Shown in pieces: positions 22,196 through 22,328 of a stretch of 22,328 nucleotides of DNA. The notes under the pieces were generated by a model. The model worked only from the letters and a program-made list of their open reading frames with translations, had not been told where the DNA came from and did not search any database. Position 1 is the first letter of the stretch. Each line of letters opens with the position of its first letter. The stretch is taken from contig JAEXDU010000178.1 of NCBI GenBank assembly GCA_023401495.1, positions 1 through 22,328 on the forward strand, given 5' to 3'. The DNA comes from Bacillota bacterium (lineage in GTDB: Bacteria; Bacillota; Clostridia; Oscillospirales; Acutalibacteraceae). Made by a program: the position numbers and the translations under genes.

Positions 22196-22328
22196 ATGTT
22201 GGAGTACAGCACCATTGAAGAGGCTCTGGAAGAGCTTCGGCAGGGCAGAATCATTCTGGTTACCGATGATGAAGACCGCGAAAACGAGGGCGATTTTATT
22301 TGCGCCGCCGAGTTTGCCACTACGGAAA
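22196..22328 (+). CDS. ribBA: 3,4-dihydroxy-2-butanone 4-phosphate synthase (RibB or RibBA), 5' part
   Basis: The first 44 codons of a gene cut by the window end. The N-terminus reads LEYSTIEEALEELRQGRIIL, then VTDDEDRENEGDFICAAEFAT. The second stretch is the conserved DHBP synthase motif with the metal-binding D/E residues (DDEDRENEGD). AAGGAGG sits 7 bases before ATG 22196, 13 bases after ribE. In Firmicutes this gene is usually the RibBA fusion with GTP cyclohydrolase II; whether it is fused cannot be seen here. Confidence 0.93.
   Translation, partial: MLEYSTIEEALEELRQGRIILVTDDEDRENEGDFICAAEFATTE

Overview
The window looks like the chromosome of an anaerobic, spore-forming Bacillota bacterium, most likely a clostridium. 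The main evidence is a YIEGIA-type gene pair (a sporulation-linked family), Gram-positive style ribosome binding sites (AAGGAG, GGAGG), TTG and GTG starts decided by those sites, an FMN riboswitch ahead of a ribD-ribE-ribBA operon, and a molybdenum hydroxylase of the type common in fermentative Firmicutes. The species cannot be named from the sequence alone.

Layout. (1) Bases 1-1284: a leader with terminator-like hairpins, then a CaCA-family cation/proton antiporter. (2) Bases 1285-2630: about 1.3 kb of decayed sequence, holding a stop-riddled reading frame, a strong terminator and a frameshifted IS5-type transposase remnant on the minus strand. (3) Bases 2634-10535: a catabolic gene cluster, all on the plus strand. 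It begins with a promoter of MerR type (19-bp spacer containing a dyad) and encodes both subunits of an aconitase X dehydratase, a HisD-family dehydrogenase, a short-chain dehydrogenase, a zinc alcohol dehydrogenase, an NCS1-family permease and, after a 0.6-kb gap, a MerR regulator with a GyrI-like sensor domain. (4) Bases 11299-14469: a crotonase-fold enzyme with altered catalytic residues, a membrane protein of unknown function and, convergent to it, a 419-residue ferritin-like protein of unknown function. (5) Bases 14569-18210: three overlapping genes for a xanthine dehydrogenase-family enzyme (Mo, FAD and 2Fe-2S subunits, in that order). (6) Bases 18342-19456: a YIEGIA-family membrane protein and its small partner. 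(7) Bases 19533-20036: a DsbA/FrnE-like thioredoxin-fold protein. (8) Bases 20158-22328: promoter, FMN riboswitch, two terminators, ribD, ribE and the start of ribBA.

The best candidate for an undescribed system is region 3. The permease would import a small, probably polar and possibly nitrogen-containing compound. The dehydrogenases (one alcohol-to-acid HisD type, one SDR, one zinc type) would oxidise hydroxyl groups, and the aconitase X pair would remove water from a hydroxy acid. I recognise each family but not this combination, and the substrate cannot be read from the sequence. The MerR protein and the MerR-type promoter at the head of the cluster fit together as a substrate-responsive switch. 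That link is inference.

No tRNA, rRNA or CRISPR array was seen.
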